DNA from: Hymenobacter psoromatis
GTDB taxonomy: Bacteria > Bacteroidota > Bacteroidia > Cytophagales > Hymenobacteraceae
Direction: 5' to 3'
Length of the DNA stretch: 64,000 bases
NCBI RefSeq assembly: GCF_020012125.1
Contig: NZ_JAIFAG010000001.1
Location: 4,278,001-4,342,000 of the forward strand
Positions 50,771 to 60,180 of the stretch are shown here, piece by piece. Under the pieces are notes generated by a model. That model worked only from the letters and a program-made list of their open reading frames with translations, had not been told where the DNA came from and made no database searches. The translations under genes and the position numbers were made by a program. Positions within the stretch are counted from its first letter, which is position 1, and each line of letters begins with the position of its first letter.

Positions 50771-51832
50771 CTACCCCACCTTCACCCGTGGGTCGAGCAG
50801 CGCATAGAGCATATCTACCCCGATATTGACCAGCACGAAGAGGGCGGCCACGAAGAGAGTAGCGCCCATCACGACCGGGAAATCGAGGTTTTGCACGGCC
50901 TGCAAGGTCGTGGTGCCCAGGCCTTTCCAGTTGAAAATATACTCGATGAAAAACGCGCCTGCCATGAGCGAGGCCAGCCAGCCCGACACGGCCGTGACCA
51001 CCGGGTTCAGGGCGTTGCGCAGGGCGTGGCGGCGCACGGTGCGGCCGGGGCTCAGGCCCTTAGCGCGGGCCGTGCGGATGTAGTCCTGGCTCAATACATC
51101 GAGCATAGACGAGCGGGTGAGTTGCATGATGATGGCCAGCGGGCGCACGCCCAGCGCCACGGCCGGCAGCAGCAGGTTGCGCAGGGCCAGGTGGCGCTCG
51201 GCGGTGAAGGGGTTGGTTTCGTAGAGCTGCCCGGTCAGGCTCAGGCCCGTCCAGCGGCTCCAGTAAAAGCCGAAGCTGACGGCAATGAGAATGCCCGCCA
51301 CAAAGGAGGGCACCGAAATGCCCAGCACCGAACCCGTGACCAGCACCCTATCCAGCCACGACTGCGGGCGCAGGGCCGCCGCCACGCCCAGCCCTACCCC
51401 CCCCACGGTGGCCAGCAGCATGGCCGCCACCGCCAGCCACAAGGTGCCCGGAAAGCGGTCGAGCAAGAGGCTCAGCACGTCTTGGTTGCTCTGAAACGAG
51501 CGCCGCAGATAGGGCCACTTCAGCACCAACGCCCGCCCGTGACCCAGCGGCAGCAGCCCTACCCCCCCGTAGCGCGCCCGCCCGGCCGAGTCGCGCGGGT
51601 GCACGCCCAGCGGCGAAGCATCATTCAAGTAGCCCAGCAGCCGCTGCGGCAGCGGCTGGTCGAGGCCCAGGTCGGCCCGGATGGCGGCGCGGGTGGCCAC
51701 GTCCGAGCGCTGCCCCGCCAGCAGGGCCGCCGGGTCGCCGGGCAGCACGTTGAAGAGCAAAAAAACCGTCGTGGCCACGCCTAGCAGTACGAGCAGGCCC
51801 TGACCCAGGCGGCGAAGAAGAAAAGTGAGCAT
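50771..51832 (-). CDS. ABC transporter permease, DppB/OppB type
   Basis: The 353-residue inner-membrane protein has an N-terminal helix (LLRRLGQGLLVLLGVATTVFLLFNVLPGDP) and the permease core with the EAA loop (DYIRTARAKGLSPGRTVRRHALRNALNPVVT), matching DppB-type dipeptide/oligopeptide permeases. The region around residues 70-110 is extended and variable. No DppC, ATPase or binding protein gene is adjacent, so the rest of the transporter is encoded elsewhere or the gene is an orphan. Confidence 0.92.
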   Translation of the reverse strand: MLTFLLRRLGQGLLVLLGVATTVFLLFNVLPGDPAALLAGQRSDVATRAAIRADLGLDQPLPQRLLGYLNDASPLGVHPRDSAGRARYGGVGLLPLGHGRALVLKWPYLRRSFQSNQDVLSLLLDRFPGTLWLAVAAMLLATVGGVGLGVAAALRPQSWLDRVLVTGSVLGISVPSFVAGILIAVSFGFYWSRWTGLSLTGQLYETNPFTAERHLALRNLLLPAVALGVRPLAIIMQLTRSSMLDVLSQDYIRTARAKGLSPGRTVRRHALRNALNPVVTAVSGWLASLMAGAFFIEYIFNWKGLGTTTLQAVQNLDFPVVMGATLFVAALFVLVNIGVDMLYALLDPRVKVG

Positions 51833-51848
51833 GGGTTCTTAATAAAGC

Positions 51849-51896
51849 CGTCTGTCATTGCCGCGCTCCACTGCGTTGCGCACGCAATGACAGACG
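51849..51896. repeat. Short GTCATTGC palindrome
   Basis: Exact 13-base arms (51849-51861 and 51884-51896, CGTCTGTCATTGC) flank a GC-rich 22-base spacer (CGCGCTCCACTGCGTTGCGC). It lies between the BT_3928 gene and the permease. It is a smaller relative of the 50.7-kb palindrome. Confidence 0.75.
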
Positions 51897-51911
51897 ATTT
51901 CAAGCCCCAAC

Positions 51912-53051
51912 CTATAGCGCTTTCTCGACCTGATACAGCGCCGGGATGTCGTGGTAGTGATATTTGGCCATCACGGTGCCGTTGTGCAGTACCAGTAGGC
52001 CGGGGTTGGAGCGGATGACGGACTTGAGCACCGTGGCATCGGCGAAGTAGTAGGGGGTAGCCAGATTCACATCGTGCCGAAACGAGTCGAACTTACCGGC
52101 GCTGGTGCTCGTGATGGTGAGCACGTCGATGTGCTTGCGCGACTTGGCCGCCGCGGCAAAGAGCTGGTTGAACTGCTCGAAGCGCTCGCGGTCGGTTTTG
52201 TTGGTGTTCTGCACGATGAGAATCAGCTTGTTGCCGGTTAGCACTTGCTGCGTCACGTCGTTGCCGTCGGGGTCGGTGATGACAAAATCGGTAATGAGGG
52301 GCTTCGACTTTTCGGGGTTCAGCACCTTCATATCCTGGTATTTCCAGGTCGTGTCGGTCGGGAACTCCTTGGCCGTCAGCGTCTGGCCATTGCGGGTGAA
52401 GGTGTACTGGTAGCGCGGGGCCTCGGCGGGCTTCATGAGCGCCGGGATGTTATTGCCCACCTTGTAGGGCAGAAAGTCAAAATACGGCAGGTGCCCCAGC
52501 GCCCGCACCCCAATGCCGATGGCCAGCGCGCTGGCAAAGGTCATGGCCATCAGCCCCGGCGTGCCCCGCACAAATACGCGCCGCAGGTGCTTCTGCCCCA
52601 CGAATACCACTGCCCACAGCACCAGTAGAAATACGTCTTTGCCAAACGAAGTCCAGGGCGTGAGCTTAATAAAATCGCCGAAGCAGCCGCAGTCCGTCAC
52701 CTTATTAAACGCCGCCGAGTAGAAAGTCAGGAACGTGAAAAAGACGAGCAGCGCCAGCAGGATATACAGCGTTTGGCGCAGGTACCAGCGCAGCAGTAGC
52801 GCCACGCCCAGAATGACTTCGAGCGAGCTAAGCGCCACGCTCAAAAAGCGGCTGGCATCTTTGAGCGGGTCAAAAAGCCAGCTTAGTGCGGGCACGTCGC
52901 CGGCAAATACCTCAAAGTATTCTTCCAGCTTATAGGCCGTGCCCACCGGGTCATTCAGCTTGATGAGGCCCGAAAAAATAAACAGCAGGCCCAGTATCGC
53001 CCAGCACAAGCGGGTAATCTGGCGCATCGGCTTAGGAATGTCGATTGGCAT
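51912..53051 (-). CDS. BT_3928 family protein (DoxX/MauE-like membrane domain plus C-terminal soluble domain)
   Basis: The 379 residues begin with a four-helix DoxX/MauE-like membrane region (LCWAILGLLFIFSGLIKLNDPVG, LEVILGVALLLRWYL) containing KVTDCGCFGDFIKLTPW, whose Cys pair suggests redox or heme-related chemistry. The C-terminal 190 residues are soluble and include VTQQVLTGNKLILIVQNTNKT and VLHNGTVMAKYHYHDIPAL, resembling a thioredoxin-like fold without CxxC. In Bacteroidota this family is regularly next to DUF1599 and folP, as here. The precise function is unknown. Confidence 0.85.
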   Translation of the reverse strand: MPIDIPKPMRQITRLCWAILGLLFIFSGLIKLNDPVGTAYKLEEYFEVFAGDVPALSWLFDPLKDASRFLSVALSSLEVILGVALLLRWYLRQTLYILLALLVFFTFLTFYSAAFNKVTDCGCFGDFIKLTPWTSFGKDVFLLVLWAVVFVGQKHLRRVFVRGTPGLMAMTFASALAIGIGVRALGHLPYFDFLPYKVGNNIPALMKPAEAPRYQYTFTRNGQTLTAKEFPTDTTWKYQDMKVLNPEKSKPLITDFVITDPDGNDVTQQVLTGNKLILIVQNTNKTDRERFEQFNQLFAAAAKSRKHIDVLTITSTSAGKFDSFRHDVNLATPYYFADATVLKSVIRSNPGLLVLHNGTVMAKYHYHDIPALYQVEKAL

Positions 53052-53081
53052 AAGGTAGAGTTAAATATTTCTGGCTTCAAA

Positions 53082-53627
53082 CTAGGAACCAGAAACTTCC
53101 TCCAAAAGTATCAGCGCGAACACGGCGTAGTTGAGCATGTCGCGATAGCCGCCCTCTACGCCCTCGCTGGCCAGGGCCGCGCCGCCCAGGTTTTCGAGTT
53201 GCTTGATGCGATGTATCTTCATGAGGATGAGGTCGGTAATGCTGCTCACGCGCATCTGTCGCCAGGCTTCGCCGTAGTCGTGGTTTTTGGCCAGCAGCAG
53301 CTCGCGGTTCAGCGCGTTTTCGTGGTCGTAGGCGGCGGCCACTTCGGCGGCGGGCAGGTCGAGGGGCGCGGCGGGGGGTAGGCGCAGCTGCATCAGGGCA
53401 ATGAGGCAGTAGTTGATGATGGCCACAAACTCCTCGTCCACGCCGTCGGCAATTTTCTGGGTGCCCGCTTCCTGAATGGTCCGCACGCGGTTGGCCTTGA
53501 TAAAGAGCTGGTCCGTGACCGAGGGTAGGCGCAGGATGCGCCAGGCCGTGCCATAGTCGTGCGTTTTAGCCAAAAACAGCGCCCGGCAGCGGCTCAGAAT
53601 CAGGTCGTAGTGTTCGGGGGTCTGCAA
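53082..53627 (-). CDS. DUF1599 domain protein (duplicated)
   Basis: The 181-residue cytoplasmic protein carries two copies of the same half: FLAKTHDYGTAWRILRLPSVTDQL and LLAKNHDYGEAWRQMRVSSITDLI, each followed by IxANR or IHRIKQLEN. DUF1599 is classed as a nucleotide-modification-associated domain. The gene lies 30 bp upstream of the BT_3928 gene on the same strand and divergent from folP, a conserved Bacteroidota arrangement. Activity is unproven. Confidence 0.88.
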   Translation of the reverse strand: MQTPEHYDLILSRCRALFLAKTHDYGTAWRILRLPSVTDQLFIKANRVRTIQEAGTQKIADGVDEEFVAIINYCLIALMQLRLPPAAPLDLPAAEVAAAYDHENALNRELLLAKNHDYGEAWRQMRVSSITDLILMKIHRIKQLENLGGAALASEGVEGGYRDMLNYAVFALILLEEVSGS

Positions 53628-53793
53628 GCGGTAAGTAAGTAGAGGAGTAAGGGAGTAAATAGAATGGAGGCGCGGGCGCAGTGTGCCTCGGCGTTCGCTG
53701 CGCGAGCTGGTACCCGCGCCGAAACCCCGTGCAAGTTCGCCCGCAATGCCGGATATTTAACCCCCATTCGCCCTACCCCTCCCCACCCAGCTG

Positions 53794-54699
53794 ATGCCCA
53801 CTGCCCCCGCGCTACTCCCGGCCGACTTACTCACCAACTCCTTTACGCACTTACTAAAAAGCCCCCACGGCCGGCTGCTCGACCTGCGCCGGCCGCAGGT
53901 GATGGGCATTCTCAACGTTACGCCCGACTCGTTCTACCCCGGCTCGCGCCTAAGCCCCACCGATGAGGCCGCCCTGCTGCGCCGCGCCGCAGCCATGCTC
54001 GCGGCCGGGGCCGCCGCCCTCGACGTGGGCGGCTACAGCTCACGGCCGGGAGCCGACGACATCAGCCCCGACGAGGAAAAAGCCCGCCTGCTGCCCGCCC
54101 TGGCGGCTTTGCGCCGCGAGTTTCCCGCCGCGTTTATTTCTGCCGATACCTTCCGGGCCGAGGTAGCCGCCGCCGCCGTGGCCGCCGGGGCCGACATGGT
54201 GAACGACATTGGCGGCGGTACCCTCGATGCCGATATGCTGCCCACCGTGGCCCGCCTGCAAGTGCCCTACTGCCTGATGCACATCAAGGGCACGCCCCAA
54301 ACCATGCGCAGCCTGGCGCAGTACGACGACGATATTGTGCTCACGCTGCTACGGTTTTTTCGCGACCAGCTCGACCAGCTGCGCCAGGCCAACGGCGGCC
54401 AGCCCCGGCCCGACGTGCTGCTCGACCCTGGTTTCGGCTTCGCCAAAACGCCCGCCCACAACCATGAGCTGCTGCGCCGCCTGCCCGAGCTGCGCCCCCT
54501 GGGCCACGGCCTGCTGGTGGGCCTCTCGCGCAAAGCGATGGTGTACAAGCCCTTGGGCCTGGGCCCCGAAACAGCCCTCAACGGTACCACTGCCCTGCAC
54601 GTGCTGGCTTTGCAAGGCGGCGCGCGCCTGCTGCGCGTGCACGATGTGGCCGAGGCCCGGCAAACGATAGCGCTGGTTTCGGGCTTTTCTGGTTCTTAG
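53794..54699 (+). CDS. folP: Dihydropteroate synthase
   Basis: The enzyme condenses 6-hydroxymethyl-dihydropterin diphosphate with p-aminobenzoate in folate synthesis and is the sulfonamide target. The 301 residues include VMGILNVTPDSFYPG, DVGGYSSRPGADDIS, MVNDIGGG, LDPGFGFAKT and LVGLSRKAM, all at usual positions. The last codons and stop lie in one arm of a 20-bp hairpin. cdaA follows 88 bp downstream, the common order in this phylum. Confidence 0.96.
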   Translation: MPTAPALLPADLLTNSFTHLLKSPHGRLLDLRRPQVMGILNVTPDSFYPGSRLSPTDEAALLRRAAAMLAAGAAALDVGGYSSRPGADDISPDEEKARLLPALAALRREFPAAFISADTFRAEVAAAAVAAGADMVNDIGGGTLDADMLPTVARLQVPYCLMHIKGTPQTMRSLAQYDDDIVLTLLRFFRDQLDQLRQANGGQPRPDVLLDPGFGFAKTPAHNHELLRRLPELRPLGHGLLVGLSRKAMVYKPLGLGPETALNGTTALHVLALQGGARLLRVHDVAEARQTIALVSGFSGS

Positions 54700-54742
54700 T
54701 TGCTGGTTCCAAGACAAACGCCTGGAACCAGCAACTGAGAAC
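54692..54742. terminator. Hairpin overlapping the folP stop
   Basis: Arms 54692-54711 and 54723-54742 (GTTCTTAGTTGCTGGTTCCA) match with one mismatch. The left arm includes the folP stop TAG. No T-run follows, so termination is only likely. Confidence 0.6.
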
Positions 54743-54787
54743 TTGTAAGGAATCACGCCGTTCTTTGCTTACTCAATTACTTTAAAT

Positions 54788-55597
54788 TTGACGCTTCCCT
54801 ACCCTTTTCACTTTCTGCACATCGGCCTGACCGACGTGGCCGACGTGCTGTTGGTGACCGGGCTGCTGTATCAGCTATACAAGCTGCTGCGCGGCTCGGT
54901 GGCCCTCAACGTGGCACTGGGGCTGCTGAGCGTGTACCTGCTCTACCTGGTGGTGGAGGCCCTGGGGCTGGGGCTGCTCACGGCCATTCTGGGGCAGTTT
55001 ATGAGCGTGGGCGTACTGGCCAGCATCATCCTGTTTCAACAGGAAATCCGGCGGTTTTTGCTCAATGTGGGCAAGGTAGCGCTGGAGGGCGGCGGGCCGC
55101 TGGGCTGGTGGCGGCGGCCGGGCCGGCCGGCGGCGGGCGCGCTCCGCATCGCCGCGTTCACGGAAGCGGCCAAGAGCCTGGCGGGTAAGGAAACGGGTGC
55201 GCTTATCTGCTTCAGCCTCAGCTCCGACCTTAGCTCTTACGCCGAATCGGGTGACCGCCTCGACGCCGAGCCCAGCAAGCGCCTGCTACTGGCTATTTTC
55301 CACAAAACCTCGCCCCTGCACGACGGGGCCGTGATAGTGGCCCAGGGCCGGCTGGTGGCCGCCCGCTGCATCCTGCCCGTGAGCCAGAACCCTGAGGTGC
55401 CCGCTTCGCTGGGCCTGCGCCACCGCGCCGCCCTGGGCCTCACCGAAGCCTCCGACGCCGTGGTGCTGGTGGTGAGCGAAGAAACCGGCCAGATGAGCCT
55501 GGTGCGCCACGGCGAAATATACCAGGGCCTGCCCGCCGCCGAGTTAAAAGCCCGCTTGCACGAATGGCTGCAAGCTACTCCCCCGGCCGCCGCCTAG
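54788..55597 (+). CDS. cdaA: Diadenylate cyclase
   Basis: The membrane enzyme makes cyclic di-AMP from two ATP. The 269 residues comprise an N-terminal region of about three transmembrane helices (ADVLLVTGLLYQLYKLLRGS, VALNVALGLLSVYLLYLVV) and a DAC domain with HDGAVIVAQGRLVAARCILP and GLRHRAALGLTEASDAVVLVVSEETG, i.e. the DGA and RHR catalytic motifs. The start is a TTG at 54788, which fits the family's beginning; no ATG lies nearby. A TAAATTTG string overlaps that TTG, but family alignment makes the TTG more likely a start than a promoter. Confidence 0.95.
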   Translation: MTLPYPFHFLHIGLTDVADVLLVTGLLYQLYKLLRGSVALNVALGLLSVYLLYLVVEALGLGLLTAILGQFMSVGVLASIILFQQEIRRFLLNVGKVALEGGGPLGWWRRPGRPAAGALRIAAFTEAAKSLAGKETGALICFSLSSDLSSYAESGDRLDAEPSKRLLLAIFHKTSPLHDGAVIVAQGRLVAARCILPVSQNPEVPASLGLRHRAALGLTEASDAVVLVVSEETGQMSLVRHGEIYQGLPAAELKARLHEWLQATPPAAA

Positions 55598-55621
55598 CCC
55601 GCGCCACGCACGCCAGCACCC

Positions 55622-56053
55622 CTACGCGGCCAGGAGCGGCGGCAAAATGGGGGTAGGATGCTGGAGCCGCTCGGGCAACAAAAAGCCGGGCCCTTGGTAG
55701 CCGGCCGCCGGCAGCAGGTGCAGGCCAGGGTGGCCGGTGGCTTGCAAGGCGTGCTGCATGGTGGGCAGCAGGCCGCACCAGTGCAGCGTCGAGCCCAGGC
55801 GACCAGCGTAATCTACGGCGCGCCGCAGCGTTTGCTGGCCCAGGTGCGTGAGGGTATGCAGCTGCTGGCAGTCAATCCAGGCGTGCGGGGGGCGGTTTTC
55901 GAGCACCTGCTCCAGCGCTTGCAGCAGGTGCACCGCGTTGGCGGGGGTAGCGCAGCTGCCACGCAGGCTCATGCCCACGTTGCGCTGGTAGCTGCCCAAA
56001 TGAATAGTAAGCGAGCCCAGAGGTAAAATCAGCAGAAAAAACGCATCGCTCAT
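55622..56053 (-). CDS. STAS-like domain protein (paralogue of the gene at 0.6-1.0 kb)
   Basis: The ATG at 56053 gives 143 residues. The fold pattern is the same as in the plus-strand protein at 555-977: SLTIHLGSYQRNVGMSLRG, WIDCQQLHTLTHLGQQTLRR, AVDYAGRLGSTLHWCGLLP and HLLPAAGYQGPGFLLPE. The match to STAS domains (strand-helix-strand-helix with a conserved turn before a helix) is moderate. It may be a regulatory protein binding an anti-sigma or kinase-type partner; none is adjacent. It is convergent with cdaA. Confidence 0.6.
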   Translation of the reverse strand: MSDAFFLLILPLGSLTIHLGSYQRNVGMSLRGSCATPANAVHLLQALEQVLENRPPHAWIDCQQLHTLTHLGQQTLRRAVDYAGRLGSTLHWCGLLPTMQHALQATGHPGLHLLPAAGYQGPGFLLPERLQHPTPILPPLLAA

Positions 56054-56402
56054 GGCAGAGAAAGGCAAACAGCCGCTGCGCAAAGGTAAAAGAATCTACT
56101 CTTAAAGTAACGAACAAAACACTGATTTTCAGTAAGTAGTTCTACGTGTTTTGCCAAAGTGCTTTGGTAAGAAAATAAGGAAGTTCCGGGGCGTAATAGT
56201 CCAGCTACGTATTTTCCGCAGCAGCAGCGGCACCAGGCGTGAACGGGGCGGGAAATATACGCAGAGGTGCTCCGTATTAGTTGGTAATTATCTGAAATAT
56301 AAGGCCTTTAGTGAGATGAAGCCAGGCGAGTATGCGTACTTTCAGTATCCGGAAGGCCAAGTGGTCTTTTGTTATGCTGAACCCCTTTATCCTCCTTTTC
56401 CT
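56054..56402. other. Intergenic region between divergent genes
   Basis: No reliable gene was found in these 349 bp. An open frame continues upstream from the KGG gene (for example VLVGNYLKYKAFSEMKPGEY) but has no recognisable domain, and the KGG start at 56403 fits the family better. Promoters of the STAS-like and KGG genes should lie here. Confidence 0.4.
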
Positions 56403-56708
56403 ATGAACCACGCCCTCGCTTCCGCAGCTCCGTCTGCCAACACCCTTTCGGCATTCAAAACTCGCCCGGCCGCCCGCGTGGGCGACGGCAGCCGCACCAG
56501 CCGCCGCGGCTTTGCCAGCATGGACCCCGCCGAGCAGCGCCGCATTGCCAGCGAAGGCGGCAAAGCTTCGCACGCCAGTGGCCAGGGCCACAAGTGGACG
56601 GCCGACGAGGCCCGCGAGGCCGGCCGCAAAGGAGGCCTCACTAGCCGCCGGGGCCCCAGCCGCCCTACCGGGGCTGCCCCCGCCAAGGCTGCAAAAGCCA
56701 CTAAGTAA
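56403..56708 (+). CDS. KGG domain protein (stress-induced, GsiB-like)
   Basis: The ATG at 56403 gives 101 residues. A single KGG module is clear: RRGFASMDPAEQRRIASEGG, then KASHASGQGHKWTADEAREA and GRKGGLTSRRG. Such small hydrophilic proteins (Bacillus GsiB, E. coli YciG) accumulate in stress and starvation. The C-terminal tail is Ala/Lys-rich (GAAPAKAAKATK). A hairpin and a T-run terminator follow (56712-56770 and 56811-56853). Confidence 0.88.
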   Translation: MNHALASAAPSANTLSAFKTRPAARVGDGSRTSRRGFASMDPAEQRRIASEGGKASHASGQGHKWTADEAREAGRKGGLTSRRGPSRPTGAAPAKAAKATK

Positions 56709-56711
56709 GTC

Positions 56712-56770
56712 AGTTGGGAATTAAGAGTTAAATACCTTTCTGAAAAGATTTTAACTCTTAATTCCCAACT
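56712..56770. terminator. Hairpin after the KGG gene
   Basis: Exact 21-base arms (56712-56732 and 56750-56770, AGTTGGGAATTAAGAGTTAAA) lie 3 bp after the KGG stop. The sequence is unlike the GC-rich repeat families. Confidence 0.7.
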
Positions 56771-56810
56771 ATTTTCTAAATAAATTGGCCAGCTGATACT
56801 GGCATTTGCA

Positions 56811-56853
56811 AAAGCCCGGCCCCTGCGCACCTGCGTGGGGACCGGGCTTTTTT
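56811..56853. terminator. Rho-independent terminator
   Basis: Arms AAAGCCCGGCCCC and GGGGACCGGGCTTT (one extra base) close a 13-base loop and are followed by a T-run. It lies between the KGG gene and the convergent response regulator gene. Confidence 0.8.
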
Positions 56854-56865
56854 GGGGGGGTAGGG

Positions 56866-57510
56866 CTACGTAAGTAGCCCCTGCGTCACGGCCAGGCGAA
56901 TGAGGGCGGCCGTATTTTTGGTCTGGGTTTTTTCCAGAATGTTCTGGCGATGCGTCTCAATAGTGCGCTTGCTGGTGAAGAGCTTTTCGGCAATCTCGTT
57001 AGTAGTAAGGCCCTCGGATAGCAGCTGAAGCACCTCAGTTTCGCGCCGCGACAGCCGGCTGACTTTATTGGTTTCCTCGGGCTCCTCTTCTTTGGCCAGC
57101 ACCTTGCGCAGCATATTCAGGCCCAGGTCGCTGCACAAAAACTGCCGGCCCGCGATAACCGTTTGGATAGCCACCAGAATTTCGGCCTTTTCGGCGCTCT
57201 TGAGCACGTAGCCCGAAGCGCCCGCGTCGAAGAGCTGGCCAATGTAGCGCTCGTGAGCCAACATACTCAAGATGAGCACCCGCACCTGCGGATACTCGAT
57301 GCGCAGGCGCTGGGTAGTGGCCAGGCCGTCGAGCACGGGCATGTTGGCATCGAGCAGCACCACGTCGGCGGGCGTGGTGGGCAGCAGGTCGAGCAGCTCC
57401 TGGCCGTTGCCGGCCTCGCCCACTACCTCAATGCCGGGCTCGTGGGCCAGCAGCGCCCGCAGCCCATCGCGCACGATGGTATGGTCATCGACTAAAAAAA
57501 CCCGATTCAT
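56866..57510 (-). CDS. Response regulator, NarL/FixJ family (LuxR-type helix-turn-helix)
   Basis: The ATG at 57510 gives 214 residues. The receiver has the acidic pair in VFLVDDHTIVRDG, the phospho-acceptor in VVLLDANMPVLDG and the Lys in YVLKSAEKAE. The LuxR-type helix-turn-helix includes LSRRETEVLQLLSEGLTTNEIAEKL and SKRTIETHRQNILEK. It activates or represses genes when phosphorylated by a kinase of the type cut off at the left edge of this window, but no kinase is adjacent. kbl lies upstream on the same strand, 111 bp away. Confidence 0.93.
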   Translation of the reverse strand: MNRVFLVDDHTIVRDGLRALLAHEPGIEVVGEAGNGQELLDLLPTTPADVVLLDANMPVLDGLATTQRLRIEYPQVRVLILSMLAHERYIGQLFDAGASGYVLKSAEKAEILVAIQTVIAGRQFLCSDLGLNMLRKVLAKEEEPEETNKVSRLSRRETEVLQLLSEGLTTNEIAEKLFTSKRTIETHRQNILEKTQTKNTAALIRLAVTQGLLT

Positions 57511-57621
57511 AACGGATAGAAAAGCAAAGAGTATAGCAGCCCGACAGTGTACGGCGCACGAGCCGAAACGGCTGAAGGCCAACGGGTAGTCCGCACCGGT
57601 CGCATGGCGGCCGGCACTCGG

Positions 57622-58827
<1,206 letters not shown>

Positions 58828-58848
58828 GGGGTGGGGTAGGGGATAATT

Positions 58849-59448
58849 TTAAAACAAAGTTGGGAAAATTAGCTCGTCGCCGGGTTGCCAGCAGATGGTG
58901 CGCGGCACCGTATGGCGGGCAGCGGCCGGCATAAGCTCTTGGGGACCAAGAAAAGAATACATCAAACAGGTCACCAGCAGTTCAGTGCCGTCTTGCAGGA
59001 TAAAAATCTGGTAAGAATAAACACCTCTAAAGCCACGAGTAGCGTATTCTGTTATCTGCACTGCATCGGCCAGGGCAAAGCGTAAAAAAATACCGTTGTT
59101 ACAATACTCAGCCCGCGACTCCTGACGGTGAACCGTCAACGTAGCATCCTGGTCGTGTCGCCAATAGCTGAGATGCAGGCGTAGTACGAGGAAGCTCCAG
59201 CCCAGGCTAAACAGCGCCAGCGCGCCCAGCAAGCCGGCTACCCCCACGTTGGGCCGCGTTGCCAGCAGGCCAGCGATTATCAGCAAAAAACCTGCGAAAA
59301 CAATAGTTATAAGCAAACAATACGCAACCCGCCAAATACGCGTGGTAAACACCACAATGGGTTTATCAAGCTTCTGGCTATCAAAATACAACGCATAAGG
59401 TGTTCCTAAAAGAAATAGCAAAAGCACAAGAGCCAGTACTACTAACAT
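58849..59448 (-). CDS. Membrane protein of unknown function (PH-like C-terminal region)
   Basis: From the ATG at 59448 the product has 199 residues; a GTG at 59535 would overlap the next gene upstream. It opens with a hydrophobic helix (LVVLALVLLLFLLGTPYALYF). Two more follow (VAYCLLITIVFAGFLLIIAGLL and GVAGLLGALALFSLGWSFLV). A C-terminal beta-rich domain contains VHRQESRAEYCNNGIFLRFA and GVYSYQIFILQDGTELLVT, reminiscent of bacterial PH-like domains. No function is known. Confidence 0.6.
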   Translation of the reverse strand: MLVVLALVLLLFLLGTPYALYFDSQKLDKPIVVFTTRIWRVAYCLLITIVFAGFLLIIAGLLATRPNVGVAGLLGALALFSLGWSFLVLRLHLSYWRHDQDATLTVHRQESRAEYCNNGIFLRFALADAVQITEYATRGFRGVYSYQIFILQDGTELLVTCLMYSFLGPQELMPAAARHTVPRTICWQPGDELIFPTLF

Positions 59449-59507
59449 ACTCCGAGGTCGTCTGACCTTGCCGCACGCAGCAAAAACGCCTGTCCGTTGG
59501 GCATTAG

Positions 59508-59745
59508 CTACTGCTTTTGTACGGCTAGAATCCACTTAATGCGGGTGCTGAACTCCAGAAAATTGATGCTGATGGTGCGCTGCCAGCTGGTAGGCTGCAC
59601 GGGGGTAAGGTATTCGAGGACCGGGTAGCCAGCGGGTAGGTAGCGCGGCTTATTAAACAGGGTAATGGGATAATTGGCCAGCGAGAGCAGTTAAAAGAAG
59701 TAGACACAACAGCAGAAAGCGCAGTAGCAACCAAGTAGAAAGCAT
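59508..59745 (-). pseudogene. Small secreted protein gene with a frameshift
   Basis: An ATG at 59745 starts a good signal peptide (WLLLRFLLLCLLLLTALAGQ) that runs into stops. In the next frame the DNA continues as NYPITLFNKPRYLPAGYPVL, then EYLTPVQPTSWQRTIS, INFLEFSTRIKWILAVQKQ and a stop at 59508. A one-base change near 59690 would join the halves into a secreted protein of about 80 residues. It is either a broken gene or a sequencing error. It belongs to a minus-strand set of unknown genes. Confidence 0.55.
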
Positions 59746-59775
59746 TTTACTGCTTTATTGTGAAGGCTGACCGGA

Positions 59776-60120
59776 TTAGTATTCGCCGTTGTACTCCACA
59801 AAGCTGGTGCTGGTAAATCGGCGCACGTGGTGCGGAATGTAAGCCCCGGCCGCGCCGGGGGCGAGGCGCTCAACCCAGTCAATGGCTTCGAGCACCAGCG
59901 CATCGGTAGCAAAAACGGCTTCGTCCAGAAACCCCGTTAGCAGGGCATCCGGGCCAATAAACTTCAGGCAGAGGTAGCCGTAGCCGGGGTTGGCAATAAC
60001 GAGGTCGTGCAGCTGGGCCGGGGTGTGCTCTTTGGCCTGGTCGTAGAACCTGACCACCAGGTCGGCCCCGTCTCGGAAAATTGCCACCTCACAAGAAAAG
60101 CTGGTGCCGGTAAATTTCAT
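59776..60120 (-). CDS. Hypothetical protein
   Basis: The ATG at 60120 gives 114 residues (MKFTGTSFSCEVAIFRDGAD). The longer TTG frame to 60204 is less likely because a TACTTTTG promoter box (60173-60180, minus strand) lies within it. The product is soluble and acidic, with ANPGYGYLCLKFIGPDALL and LEAIDWVERLAPGAAGAY. No domain is recognised. It is the first of three small minus-strand genes between the threonine dehydrogenase and kbl. Confidence 0.55.
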   Translation of the reverse strand: MKFTGTSFSCEVAIFRDGADLVVRFYDQAKEHTPAQLHDLVIANPGYGYLCLKFIGPDALLTGFLDEAVFATDALVLEAIDWVERLAPGAAGAYIPHHVRRFTSTSFVEYNGEY

Positions 60121-60172
60121 GAATAAGCTGCCGGGCAAAAGGCACCCGACCACCGGAGCCTGCGCCAAGTAC

Positions 60173-60180
60173 CAAAAGTA
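60173..60180 (-). promoter_or_regulatory. -7 promoter element (TACTTTTG), minus strand
   Basis: TACTTTTG on the minus strand fits TAnnTTTG and lies about 53 bp upstream of the ATG at 60120. On the plus strand a TATCTTTG box (60227-60234) lies 45 bp before the threonine dehydrogenase start, giving a divergent pair. Confidence 0.45.

Noticed and set aside
54783..54790. TAAATTTG as the promoter of cdaA
   Set aside because: It overlaps the TTG start supported by the family's usual N-terminus, and no alternative start lies downstream.
3..57510. Pairing the truncated sensor kinase with the NarL-type regulator near 57 kb as one two-component system
   Set aside because: The families fit, but the genes are more than 56 kb apart with no linking evidence.
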